From Mesorhizobium sp. (lineage in GTDB: Bacteria; Pseudomonadota; Alphaproteobacteria; Rhizobiales; Rhizobiaceae), in assembly GCA_004020315.1 (NCBI GenBank), contig SAQG01000002.1:124001-188000 (forward strand): a DNA stretch of 64,000 nt. Direction: 5' to 3'. The notes under the pieces are model-generated. The model saw nothing but the letters and a program-made list of their open reading frames with translations, did not search any database and was not told the DNA's origin. How positions within the stretch are numbered: the first letter of the stretch is position 1; every line of letters begins with the position of its first letter. The position numbers were made by a program, and so were the translations under genes. Shown one piece after another: positions 23,900 through 32,494 of this stretch.

Positions 23900-26889
23900 G
23901 CCCGCGCCGCACCGATGCCGGCGGTCGGGTCGACCGGCTGCGAACCATCCGGTTCACCTTCGACGGCGCGCCTTACACCGGCCATGCCGGCGACACGCTT
24001 GCCTCAGCGTTGCTGGCCAATGGCGTCACACTGTTCGGACGCTCGTTCAAATATCACCGCCCGCGCGGCGTGCTGACAGCAGGCGTCGAGGAACCGAACG
24101 CCCTGGTGACGGTGTTGCGGGGCGAGGTTCGCGAGCCGAACATCGCCGCGACCATGGTCGAGATCTATGACGGGCTGACCGCTGTCAGCCAGAACCGCTT
24201 TCCGTCGCTGGCCTGGGATATCAACGCCGCCAACCAGCTCGGCGGCAAGCTTCTGTCCGCCGGCTTCTATTACAAGACCTTCATGGGACCCGCGATCGGC
24301 CCGCTGAAGAGCACGCGTTTCTGGATGTTCTGCGAGCATTTCATCCGCCGGGCCGCCGGTCTCGGCCGCGCCGGGACCGCTGCCGACACGGCGCGTTATG
24401 AGCGGATGAACGCCTTCTGCGATGTGCTGGTGGTCGGCTCCGGTCCGGCCGGGCTGATGGCCGCCAGGGCAGCAGCCGATCAGGGCGCGCGTGTCATCCT
24501 CAGCGAGCTCGAACCGCATTTCGGCGGCTCGGCCAACTGGTCAGGCGAGACGATCGACGGCATGCCGGCCGCCGACTGGGCAGCGCGAGCCGCCGGCCAG
24601 CTCGAAGGCTATGACAATGTCCGCCTGCTGCCGCGCACCACGGTCTGGGGCTATTACGACGGCAACACGCTCGCCGCGCTCGAACGGGTCACCGACCATA
24701 AGGAGAGGCCCGGCAAGGGCGAACCGCGCCATCGCTACTGGATCATACGCGCCAAGTCGGTGGTGCTGGCCACCGGCTCCTTCGAGCGGCCGCTGGTGTT
24801 TCCGGGCAACGACCGGCCGGGTGTGATGCTGGCGCATGCCGCCGAGCGCTACGCCAACGAGTACGGCGTGCTGGCGGGCAACAGGATCGCGCTCTTCACC
24901 AACAATGACAGCGCCTATCGCTCCGCCCTTGCACTGAAGAAGGCCGGTGCCGCGATCGTCGCCATCGTCGACGTGCGGACGGAGCTTTCGAGCGAGATGC
25001 GCGAGCTCGCCGACGAAGCGGAGGCCAAGAGCCTTTCCGGTCACGCCGTGGTCGCCACCGAAGGCGGCAAGGCGTTATCCGGCATCAAGGTCCAGCGCTT
25101 CGACATGACCAACGGCGCACTTGCTGGCGAGGCGCGCAGCATTCAAGCCGACTGCCTGCTGATGTCGGGCGGCTGGTCGCCGACCATCCATCTGGCCAGC
25201 CAGGCCGGCGCCAAAGCGGAATGGAATGCCGCCCGACAGGCCTTCCTGCCACCGAAGCCAACCCAGCAATGGATTGGCGCCGGCGCCTTCACCGGCAGCT
25301 TTTCCACCGCCGAGGCAATCGCCGAAGGCCGCGCCGCCGGCCTTTCCGCTGCGGGTGGAACGGGCACGCCAACGGCCTTGCCGGTCGTCGAAGCCGCCCC
25401 CGGCGATCCCGATCCGGCGCCTGTGTTCGAAATCAAGGCCGATGGAAAAAGCTTCGTCGATTTCCAGCACGACGTGACGGCGGAGGATGTGCGACTGGCG
25501 CATCGCGAAGGGTTCATCTCGGTCGAGCATCTGAAGCGTTACACCACGCTCGGCATGGCGACCGACCAGGGCAAGAGCTCCAACATACTCGGGCTAGCCA
25601 TCATGGCCGAAGCATTGGGCAAGCCGATTCCGGAAGTCGGCACGACGCGCTTTCGCCCACCCTTTTCGGCCGTGTCGATCGGCTCGCTGGCCGCCGAACG
25701 GTTCGGCGACCTGCGGCCCGAGCGGCTGACGCCGATGCATGACTGGCACGTCGCCAACGGCGCGACCATGTATTCGGCCGGCCTCTGGTATCGCCCGATG
25801 ATCTACGGCCATGCCGGCGAAACAATCGAGCAGGCCTATGTGCGCGAAGCCAAAGCAACCAGAGAGAGCGCCGGTATCGTCGATGTCTCGACACTGGGCA
25901 AGATCGCCGTACAGGGTCCGGACGCGGCGGAATTCCTCGACCGGGTCTACACCAACATGTTCTCGACGCTGGCCGTCGGCAAGGCTCGCTACGGGCTGAT
26001 GCTGCGCGAGGACGGCCTCGCCTTCGACGACGGCACGACGTGGCGGCTCGGCCAACAGGACTTCTTGATGACCACCACCACGGCCAATGCCGGCAAGGTG
26101 ATGCAGCATCTGGAGTATTTCCTCGACGTCGTCTGGCCGGAGTTGAGGGTCCATGTCACTTCGGTGACCGACGAATGGGCAGGTGCGGCGATCGGCGGGC
26201 CAAAGGCGCGAGCCATTCTTGCTGCTTGCGTCACCGGCACTGCCGTCGACAACGCCGCCCTGCCTTTCATGGGCATCGTGCACGGCAAGATATCAGGCGT
26301 GCCCGTGATGATCTGCCGGCTTTCCTTCTCCGGCGAAATGGCCTTCGAAGTTTACTCGGGCGCCGGGTACGGCACCCATGTCTGGGAAGCGTTGATCGAA
26401 GCCGGCAAGCCGTTCGGGCTGGTGACTTATGGGCTTGAGGCGCTGGGCACGATGCGCATCGAGAAAGGTCACGTCACCGGCGCCGAGATCGACGGCCGCA
26501 CCACGGCACGTGACCTGCATCTCGACTGGATGCTGTCCAAGAAGAAGCCCTTCATCGGCTCGGCGATGATGGATCGCGAGGGCCTGATCGCGCCCGGCCG
26601 TCTGGAACTTGTCGGCCTGATTTCGCTGGACAACCAGCCGCTCAACGGCGGCGCGCATATCGTCGAGGACCTTGACGAAGCCAATCCGCACGATTCGATC
26701 GGCCACATCACTGCTTGCTGTTATTCGCCGGCGCTCGGCAAGTACATCGCGCTCGCTTTGGTCAAGGACGGCATGGCACGGCGCGGCACGCGCGCCCATA
26801 TCTCCGATCCCCTGCGCAACCGGTTCGGCCCGGTCGAGATCGTCTCCAACCACTTCTTTGATCCGGACGGGAGCCGCATGCATGGTTGA
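23896..26889 (+). CDS. soxA: sarcosine oxidase subunit alpha
   Basis: 997 residues. The N-terminus is a ferredoxin-like domain (about 15-100). It is followed by an NAD-binding/FAD-reductase domain with DVLVVGSGPAGLMAARAA near residue 176. The C-terminal 400 residues are a GcvT-type folate-binding domain (FSGEMAFEVYSGAGYG, GLEALGTMRIEKGH). Together with soxB it forms the channel that delivers the methyl carbon to tetrahydrofolate. It overlaps soxD upstream by 4 nt and soxG downstream by 8 nt. Confidence 0.95.
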   Translation: MSPRRTDAGGRVDRLRTIRFTFDGAPYTGHAGDTLASALLANGVTLFGRSFKYHRPRGVLTAGVEEPNALVTVLRGEVREPNIAATMVEIYDGLTAVSQNRFPSLAWDINAANQLGGKLLSAGFYYKTFMGPAIGPLKSTRFWMFCEHFIRRAAGLGRAGTAADTARYERMNAFCDVLVVGSGPAGLMAARAAADQGARVILSELEPHFGGSANWSGETIDGMPAADWAARAAGQLEGYDNVRLLPRTTVWGYYDGNTLAALERVTDHKERPGKGEPRHRYWIIRAKSVVLATGSFERPLVFPGNDRPGVMLAHAAERYANEYGVLAGNRIALFTNNDSAYRSALALKKAGAAIVAIVDVRTELSSEMRELADEAEAKSLSGHAVVATEGGKALSGIKVQRFDMTNGALAGEARSIQADCLLMSGGWSPTIHLASQAGAKAEWNAARQAFLPPKPTQQWIGAGAFTGSFSTAEAIAEGRAAGLSAAGGTGTPTALPVVEAAPGDPDPAPVFEIKADGKSFVDFQHDVTAEDVRLAHREGFISVEHLKRYTTLGMATDQGKSSNILGLAIMAEALGKPIPEVGTTRFRPPFSAVSIGSLAAERFGDLRPERLTPMHDWHVANGATMYSAGLWYRPMIYGHAGETIEQAYVREAKATRESAGIVDVSTLGKIAVQGPDAAEFLDRVYTNMFSTLAVGKARYGLMLREDGLAFDDGTTWRLGQQDFLMTTTTANAGKVMQHLEYFLDVVWPELRVHVTSVTDEWAGAAIGGPKARAILAACVTGTAVDNAALPFMGIVHGKISGVPVMICRLSFSGEMAFEVYSGAGYGTHVWEALIEAGKPFGLVTYGLEALGTMRIEKGHVTGAEIDGRTTARDLHLDWMLSKKKPFIGSAMMDREGLIAPGRLELVGLISLDNQPLNGGAHIVEDLDEANPHDSIGHITACCYSPALGKYIALALVKDGMARRGTRAHISDPLRNRFGPVEIVSNHFFDPDGSRMHG

Positions 26890-27484
26890 GCGCCAATCAC
26901 CGCTTGAGCCGGCCCCGCTTGAGCCGGAACTGCGCACCGGCTCGCACGGCGATTTCGAACACGGCCCCGATGTCATCCTCTCCGAAACCAGGCCGGGATC
27001 GATCCTGCAGCTCGCTGCCTGGCCGGGCCAGGAGAAGAACTTGATCGCCGGCATCCACACCGTGACCGGCCTTGCTCTGCCCGATGGCGCCGGCGCCGGC
27101 AGCACCGATGGCGTGAGGTCGGTGTTCGGTTTTGCGCCCGGAAAATTCACCGTGGTCGATGAGGCCGAGGGCCTGGTCTCGGCCTTTGCCGGCGTCGTCA
27201 CCCCGGCGATCGGCACGGTGACCGACCTGTCGCATGGCCGCACCGCGATCCGCATTGCAGGGCCGAAAGCCGAATGGGTGCTGGCGAAATTCTTCGCCAT
27301 CGACTTCGCGCTGCCGGCCTTCCCGGTCGGTGCCGGCCGTTCCACCATGCATCATGACGTCTTCGCCCAGATCCAGCGCACCGGCGCCGACCAGTTCGAC
27401 ATCTATGTATTCCGCTCGTTTGCGCGCTCGTTCTGGAAGGCGCTCTGTCACGCCAGCGAGGAAGTCGGCTACGAAGTGCAGTAG
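26882..27484 (+). CDS. soxG: sarcosine oxidase subunit gamma
   Basis: 200-residue gamma subunit, a shortened GcvT-like fold with the family C-terminus DQFDIYVFRSFARSFWKAL. The ATG at 26882 overlaps the soxA end by 8 nt. The first 25 residues are Pro/Glu-rich (PLEPAPLEPEL) and likely disordered. Last gene of soxBDAG. Serine hydroxymethyltransferase and formyl-THF deformylase, often present in sox operons, are not adjacent here. Confidence 0.93.
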   Translation: MVERQSPLEPAPLEPELRTGSHGDFEHGPDVILSETRPGSILQLAAWPGQEKNLIAGIHTVTGLALPDGAGAGSTDGVRSVFGFAPGKFTVVDEAEGLVSAFAGVVTPAIGTVTDLSHGRTAIRIAGPKAEWVLAKFFAIDFALPAFPVGAGRSTMHHDVFAQIQRTGADQFDIYVFRSFARSFWKALCHASEEVGYEVQ

Positions 27485-27521
27485 ACCGAGACGGCGCGTC
27501 GTCACCTCACTTGGCGCCACC

Positions 27522-28226
27522 TCATTTGGCGAACGTCACCCACTCTTCCAGCGGCGCGCGGTCGGTGCGGAACTCGTTTTCGGGCTTGGATGTGTCCTCA
27601 TGGCCGAGCGCCATGCCGCAGACGACGATCTCCTCGTCGGGGATGTTGAGCACCGGCCTGATCTGCTTGTGATAAGGTGCAAAGGCCGCCTGCGGACAAG
27701 TGTGCAGGCCCCTGCCCCGTGCCGCCACCATGATGTTCTGCAGGAACATGCCGTAATCGATCCATGACCCCTTGTTCAGCCGGCGGTCGACGGTGAAGAT
27801 CATGCCGACCGGCGCGTCGAAGAAGACGAAGTTGCGGTCGTGCTGCGCGCGCATCCTGTCGACCTCACGCCGGCCGATGCCGAGCACGCTGTAGAGGCCG
27901 AAGCCGTTGGCCCGCCGCCGGGTGAGATAGGGTTCGAAGAACTGGTCGGGATAGTAGCGATACTCGTCCCACTCGGCCTTTTCGGCACGGATGCCGGAGT
28001 TGAGGATGGCGTCAGTGATTCGCTGCTTGACCTCGCCCTTGGTCACGTAGACCCGCCAGGGCTGCATATTGGTGCCCGAAGGCGCGCGCGCGGCAACCGA
28101 GAGAATGGCGCGGATGGTCTCATCGTCGACCATATCGGGCAGAAAGGCGCGCACCGAACGGCGCGACGTGATCGCCTCGTCTACGATCGCTGCATCATCT
28201 GTAATTGTAGTCCTGTTTTCCAGCAT
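27522..28226 (-). CDS. nitroreductase-family FMN oxidoreductase
   Basis: 234 residues of the nitroreductase fold: SRRSVRAFLPD near residue 20 for FMN phosphate binding, SVAARAPSGTNMQPWRVYV, and GMALGHEDTSKPEN at the end. The start at 28226 has AAGGGA upstream. It converges with soxG and is divergent from the XRE regulator gene. Likely an NAD(P)H-dependent flavoenzyme in the cytosol. The substrate is unknown, and its position beside sox gives only a weak hint. Confidence 0.88.
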   Translation of the reverse strand: MLENRTTITDDAAIVDEAITSRRSVRAFLPDMVDDETIRAILSVAARAPSGTNMQPWRVYVTKGEVKQRITDAILNSGIRAEKAEWDEYRYYPDQFFEPYLTRRRANGFGLYSVLGIGRREVDRMRAQHDRNFVFFDAPVGMIFTVDRRLNKGSWIDYGMFLQNIMVAARGRGLHTCPQAAFAPYHKQIRPVLNIPDEEIVVCGMALGHEDTSKPENEFRTDRAPLEEWVTFAK

Positions 28227-28238
28227 GGGCGTCCCTTT

Positions 28239-28284
28239 GCGCGTGACCCGGAAACCGGAATCGATTCCGGAAAGGATCATGCGC
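28239..28284. repeat. dispersed intergenic palindromic element, copy 4
   Basis: GCGCGTGA / ATCATGCGC ends around a CCGGAATCGATTCCGG centre, which is itself a perfect 16-bp palindrome. It lies between the nitroreductase start and the XRE gene and belongs with copies at 11103 and 18385. Confidence 0.7.
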
Positions 28285-28483
28285 CGTCCAGAAAATGAGA
28301 GAGCACCATTACGGGTCCAGTTTGACGCGTGGCGCTCTATCGCAAGCCTCGACCGGGCGCCCTCACTCGCCGTTCGTGGCCGAGCCTTTGCCTGAACCGC
28401 CAAAATGGCGCAAGCAAATCTTGTGGCTCATGAAAATCCTCTTGATTCTTTCACGAACCTGATCTCTCATGAAATTTGCCCCA

Positions 28484-28528
28484 AATTTTTCACCAATGGG
28501 GAATTTTTCACCAGAGGAATTTTCACCA
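28484..28528. promoter_or_regulatory. triple direct repeat AATTTTTCACCA before XRE gene
   Basis: AATTTTTCACCA occurs at 28484-28495 and 28502-28513, and with one T fewer at 28518-28528, ending 6 nt before the chosen start codon. Starts are 18 and 16 bp apart. Direct repeats in this position suggest binding by the regulator encoded just downstream. Confidence 0.5.
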
Positions 28529-28534
28529 AGAGAA

Positions 28535-29128
28535 ATGGCTTTGCCCTCAACCGCCGTCAGATCGGAGCAGGAAAACCGCGAACGGCTGCTGGCCGGCGAT
28601 ATCAGGGCGCTGCGCAGGGCGCGCGGTCTGACGCTTGTCGAGATCGCCCTGAAACTCGGCCGCTCCGTCGGCTGGGTCAGTCAGGTGGAGCGCGGCCTGT
28701 CGATACCATCGCTCAGCGATCTCAGAGCCTTCGCGGAATTGTTCGGCGTGCCGGTCAGCCTGTTCTTCAGCCACGACGTGCCCGTTGAGAACGAGCGCGG
28801 CGTGGTCGTGCGCGCCGGCAGCCGCCGCACGCTTGGCACAAGCGATTCCGGCCTGGTGGAGGAGCTTCTTTCGCCTGATCTTGGCGGTAGCTTCGAGATG
28901 CTGCGTTCGGTCTTCGCGCCGGGTGCTGAGCTGAAGACCGAGGCGCGCCGGCCGACGGAGGAAGCCGGGTATGTCGCTTCCGGCAGCTTCGACATCGAGA
29001 TATCAGGCGTCTGGCACCGGCTTGGTGAGGGCGACTCCTTTCGCTTCGACGGCAAGCCGTTCCGCTGGCGCAATCCTGGAGCGGAGCCGGCCGTGGTCAT
29101 CTGGGTGGTTTCGCCACCTGTTTACTAG
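28535..29128 (+). CDS. XRE-family regulator with C-terminal cupin
   Basis: 197 residues: an XRE helix-turn-helix (about residues 20-75, IRALRRARGLTLVEIALKLG and WVSQVERGLSIPSLSDL), a linker and a small beta-barrel cupin domain (about 110-195) that probably binds the effector. Proteins of this design control amine, betaine and polyamine genes. I chose the ATG at 28535 with AGAG before it. An upstream ATG at 28469 would translate the AATTTTTCACC repeats into a repetitive NFSP/EFSP leader, which looks artefactual. It lies 16 nt before the dimethylglycine dehydrogenase-like gene and likely regulates that operon. Confidence 0.85.
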   Translation: MALPSTAVRSEQENRERLLAGDIRALRRARGLTLVEIALKLGRSVGWVSQVERGLSIPSLSDLRAFAELFGVPVSLFFSHDVPVENERGVVVRAGSRRTLGTSDSGLVEELLSPDLGGSFEMLRSVFAPGAELKTEARRPTEEAGYVASGSFDIEISGVWHRLGEGDSFRFDGKPFRWRNPGAEPAVVIWVVSPPVY

Positions 29129-29144
29129 AGGTTTGGAGAAGAAT

Positions 29145-31598
29145 ATGGCCGGTTTGCCGACCACGGCACGTGTGGTGATCATCGGAGGCGGTGTCATCGG
29201 CGCCTCCTCGCTCTATCATCTCGCCAAGGCGGGCTGGACCGACTGCGTGCTCCTGGAAAAGAACGAGCTCACCTCCGGCTCGACCTGGCATGCAGCCGGC
29301 AACGTGCCGACCTTCTCCTCGTCATGGTCGCTGATGAACATGCAGCGCTATTCGACGGAGCTCTATCGCGGGCTGGCCGACGAAGTCGACTATCCCATGA
29401 ACTATCATGTCACCGGCTCGCTGCGTCTTGCCCATACGCAGGAGCGCATGCAGGAGTTCCAGCGCGCCAAGGGCATGGGCCGCTATCAGGGCATGGACAT
29501 CGATGTGGTGGGGCTCGACGAGATCAAGCGCCGCTATCCGTTCATCGAAACGCATGAGCTGAGGGGCGCGCTCTACGATCCCAGCGACGGCGACATCGAC
29601 CCGGCGCAGCTGACCCAGGCGCTGGCCAAGGGCGCCCGCGACATGGGTGCGAAGATCATTCGCTTCTGTCCGGCCACCGGCTTGCGCCGCGAGAAGGACG
29701 AGTGGGTGGTCGAGACCGCGCAGGGCGAGATTCGCTGCGAGATCGTCGTCAATGCCGCCGGCTACCGTGCGGCCGAAGTCGGCAGGATGTTCGGCCGCGA
29801 TGTGCCGATGATGGTGATGAGTCATCAATATATCCTGTTCGAAGAAATCCCCGAACTGGCCGCATGGTCGAAGGAGCAAGGCAAGAAACTGCCGCTGCTG
29901 CGCGATGTCGACACCTCCTATTATCTGCGCCAGGAAAAGAACGGCATGAATCTCGGCCCCTATGAGCGCAATTGCCGTGCGCATTGGGTCGGCCACAACG
30001 ACCCGATGCCAGACGATTTTTCATTCCAGCTATTCCCCGACGATCTCGACCGGCTGGAGGACTATCTGGCCGATGCCGTTGCCCGCGTGCCGATTCTCGG
30101 CACTGCCGGATTGTCCAAGGTCATCAACGGCCCGATCCCTTACGCGCCGGACGGCAATCCGCTGATCGGCCCGATGCCCGGCGTGCCGAACGCCTTCGAG
30201 GCCTGCGTCTTCACCTTCGGCATCGCCCAGGGCGGCGGCGCCGGCAAGGTGCTGGCGGAATGGGTGACGGAGGGCCAGAGGGAATGGGACATGTGGTCCT
30301 GCGATCCGCGTCGCTTCACCAGCTTTGCCTCGGCCCCGGATTACTGCGTCGCCAAGGGCATGGAAATCTACGGCAACGAATATGCCATCCAATTCCCGCG
30401 TCATGCCTGGCCGGCTGGGCGCGACCGCAAACTGTCGCCGATCCATGATCGCATCAAGGCGCTCGGCGCCCGGTTCGACGCCTATAATGGCTGGGAGCGC
30501 GCCACCTGGTACGCGCAAGCCGGCGACGATGTTTCGGAAGCCGCGACGCTGACCTTCCGCCGTGACGGACCCTGGCAGCATCGCGTCCGCGAAGAATGCC
30601 TCGCCGTGCGCGACGCCGCCGGCATTCTGGACCTGCCTGGTTTTTCCCGCTTCAACCTAGACGGTCCCGGCGCTGCGGAATGGTTGAGCCAGCAGGTCAC
30701 CGGGCTGGTGCCGAAACCCGGCCGCATCGGCCTCGTCTACTTTGCCGACGACAAGGGCCGCATCGTCACCGAGATGTCGGTGGTTCGTCACGACGAAGAT
30801 CACATGACGCTGATCACCGCCGCGGTGGCGCAGTGGCACGATTTCGAATGGCTGAAATGGCGCATGCCCAAGGACGCTTCATTCAAGCTGGTAGACCGGA
30901 CCGAGGAATACTCCACGCAGATCCTCACCGGGCCCAACTCGCGAAAAATCCTCGCCGATGTCTGCGCCGCAGACCTTGCTCTGCCCTGGCTGACGCACCA
31001 GGAGACAACAATCGCCGGCCGTTGGGCAAGGCTGGTGCGCGTGTCCTTCGCCGGCGAACTCGGCTGGGAAATCCACACCAAGGTCGACGACACCGCCGCC
31101 GTCTTCGACGCCGTCTGGGCGGCCGGGCAAAAGCATGGCTTGAAGCCGTTCGGCATGTATGCGCTGGATTCGCTGCGGCTTGAAAAGGGTTACCGCGCCT
31201 GGAGGGGCGACCTGTCGACTGACTATTCGATCCTGCAGGGTGGGCTGGAGCGCTTCGTCAAATGGGATAAGCCCGACTTCCGCGGCAAGGCGGCGTTGCA
31301 GAACGAGAAGCAGCAGGGCGTGAAGAAGCGTTTCGTCACGCTGGTCGTCGAAAATCCCGGCGACTGCGACGCCCCCTCCATGTCGACGCTGTGGCATGAC
31401 GGCCGGATCGTCGGCGAGACGACGTCCGGCGGTTGGGGTCATCGCATCGACAAGTCGATCGCGCCAGGCATGCTGCGCGCCGACCTCACCGAGCCGGGAA
31501 CCGCGGTCGAGGTCGAGATCTTCGGCGAGCGTTTCAAGGCGGTCGTGCAGAAGGACGAACCGCTGTGGGATCCAAAGAACGAGAGACTGAGAGCATGA
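29145..31598 (+). CDS. dimethylglycine dehydrogenase-like FAD/GcvT oxidoreductase
   Basis: 817 residues. The N-terminal FAD motif is RVVIIGGGVIGASSLYHLA, followed by SGSTWHAAGNVPTFSSS, which keeps the His that carries FAD covalently in dimethylglycine dehydrogenase. RDVDTSYYLRQEKNGMNLGPYE closely follows the equivalent stretch of the mitochondrial enzyme. The C-terminal half is a GcvT folate domain (SFAGELGWEIHTKVDD, YALDSLRLEKGYRAW). ATG 29145 has GGAG at 6-nt spacing. Its 3' end overlaps the next gene by 4 nt. Best guess: oxidative N-demethylation of dimethylglycine with the methyl carbon passed to tetrahydrofolate. Confidence 0.87.
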   Translation: MAGLPTTARVVIIGGGVIGASSLYHLAKAGWTDCVLLEKNELTSGSTWHAAGNVPTFSSSWSLMNMQRYSTELYRGLADEVDYPMNYHVTGSLRLAHTQERMQEFQRAKGMGRYQGMDIDVVGLDEIKRRYPFIETHELRGALYDPSDGDIDPAQLTQALAKGARDMGAKIIRFCPATGLRREKDEWVVETAQGEIRCEIVVNAAGYRAAEVGRMFGRDVPMMVMSHQYILFEEIPELAAWSKEQGKKLPLLRDVDTSYYLRQEKNGMNLGPYERNCRAHWVGHNDPMPDDFSFQLFPDDLDRLEDYLADAVARVPILGTAGLSKVINGPIPYAPDGNPLIGPMPGVPNAFEACVFTFGIAQGGGAGKVLAEWVTEGQREWDMWSCDPRRFTSFASAPDYCVAKGMEIYGNEYAIQFPRHAWPAGRDRKLSPIHDRIKALGARFDAYNGWERATWYAQAGDDVSEAATLTFRRDGPWQHRVREECLAVRDAAGILDLPGFSRFNLDGPGAAEWLSQQVTGLVPKPGRIGLVYFADDKGRIVTEMSVVRHDEDHMTLITAAVAQWHDFEWLKWRMPKDASFKLVDRTEEYSTQILTGPNSRKILADVCAADLALPWLTHQETTIAGRWARLVRVSFAGELGWEIHTKVDDTAAVFDAVWAAGQKHGLKPFGMYALDSLRLEKGYRAWRGDLSTDYSILQGGLERFVKWDKPDFRGKAALQNEKQQGVKKRFVTLVVENPGDCDAPSMSTLWHDGRIVGETTSGGWGHRIDKSIAPGMLRADLTEPGTAVEVEIFGERFKAVVQKDEPLWDPKNERLRA

Positions 31599-32494
31599 AG
31601 ACCGTGATTCTCACCGACGGCGGCATGGGCCAGGAACTGGTACGCCGCAGCAAGTCCGAGCCCACCCCGCTGTGGTCGGCCAGGGTACTAATCGACGAAC
31701 CGGACCTGGTGCGCGACCTGCATGCGGAGTTCATCCGAGCCGGCGCCCGTGTCATCACCATCAACACCTATTCCGCAACCCCCGAGCGGCTGGCGCGCGA
31801 GGGCGCGGAAGAGTTGTTCAAGCCGCTGCAGAAGCGCGGCATAGAACTGGCAAAGCAGGCTCGCGACCAGGCCGGCGACGCGGCGATCGCCGGCTGCCTG
31901 TCTCCCCTGTTCGGCAGCTACGCCCCGGCACTGACGATATCCTTCCAGGATACGCTCGACATCTACCGCCGCATCGTTGCCGAGCAGGCTGACGGCGTCG
32001 ATCTGTTCCTGTGCGAGACCATGGCGTCGGCCGAGGAGGCGCGCGCGGCTGTCACCGCGGCGTCGGAAAGCGGCAAGCCTGTATGGGTGTCGTGGACGCT
32101 CGCCGATCACGGCGCACCGCGCCTGCGTAGCGGCGAAACCATAGCGGCGGCAGCGAGCGCTCTCGACAGCCTGCCGGTCGCAGCCAGACTGATCAATTGC
32201 TGCCGGCCCGAAGCGATTGCTGCAGCGCTGCCCGAACTGATCGGCCTCGGCGGCCCGGTTGGCGCCTATGCCAATGGCTTCACCTCGGTCGAGGCACTTA
32301 AGCACGGCGGTACCGTGGAAGTGCTGCACGCCCGCCACGACCTTGATCCGGATGCCTATGCCGGCCAGGCGGTCGGCTGGGTCGAGGCCGGCGCCGACAT
32401 CGTCGGCGGCTGCTGCGAAGTCGGACCGCCCCATATTGCCACCTTGCGCGACCGGCTCGAACAGGCCGGCTACGAAATTTCGGGAGTAGCATAG
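31595..32494 (+). CDS. homocysteine S-methyltransferase family protein
   Basis: 299-residue zinc-dependent methyltransferase of the betaine/S-methylmethionine:homocysteine family. DGGMGQEL is at the N-terminus. The zinc cysteines appear as NCC (201-203) and GGCC (271-274), both in the family positions. The start overlaps the upstream stop (ATGA) and the stop overlaps the next start (TAGTG), so it is locked in the operon between two demethylase-like genes. It probably moves a methyl group from a methylated amine or sulfonium to homocysteine. The donor is not known. Confidence 0.87.
   Translation: MKTVILTDGGMGQELVRRSKSEPTPLWSARVLIDEPDLVRDLHAEFIRAGARVITINTYSATPERLAREGAEELFKPLQKRGIELAKQARDQAGDAAIAGCLSPLFGSYAPALTISFQDTLDIYRRIVAEQADGVDLFLCETMASAEEARAAVTAASESGKPVWVSWTLADHGAPRLRSGETIAAAASALDSLPVAARLINCCRPEAIAAALPELIGLGGPVGAYANGFTSVEALKHGGTVEVLHARHDLDPDAYAGQAVGWVEAGADIVGGCCEVGPPHIATLRDRLEQAGYEISGVA

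Noticed and set aside
27490..27530. Tandem CACCTCACTTGGCGC/CACCTCATTTGGCG near the nitroreductase stop
   Set aside because: Only two imperfect units, partly coding; likely a small slippage duplication without further signal.
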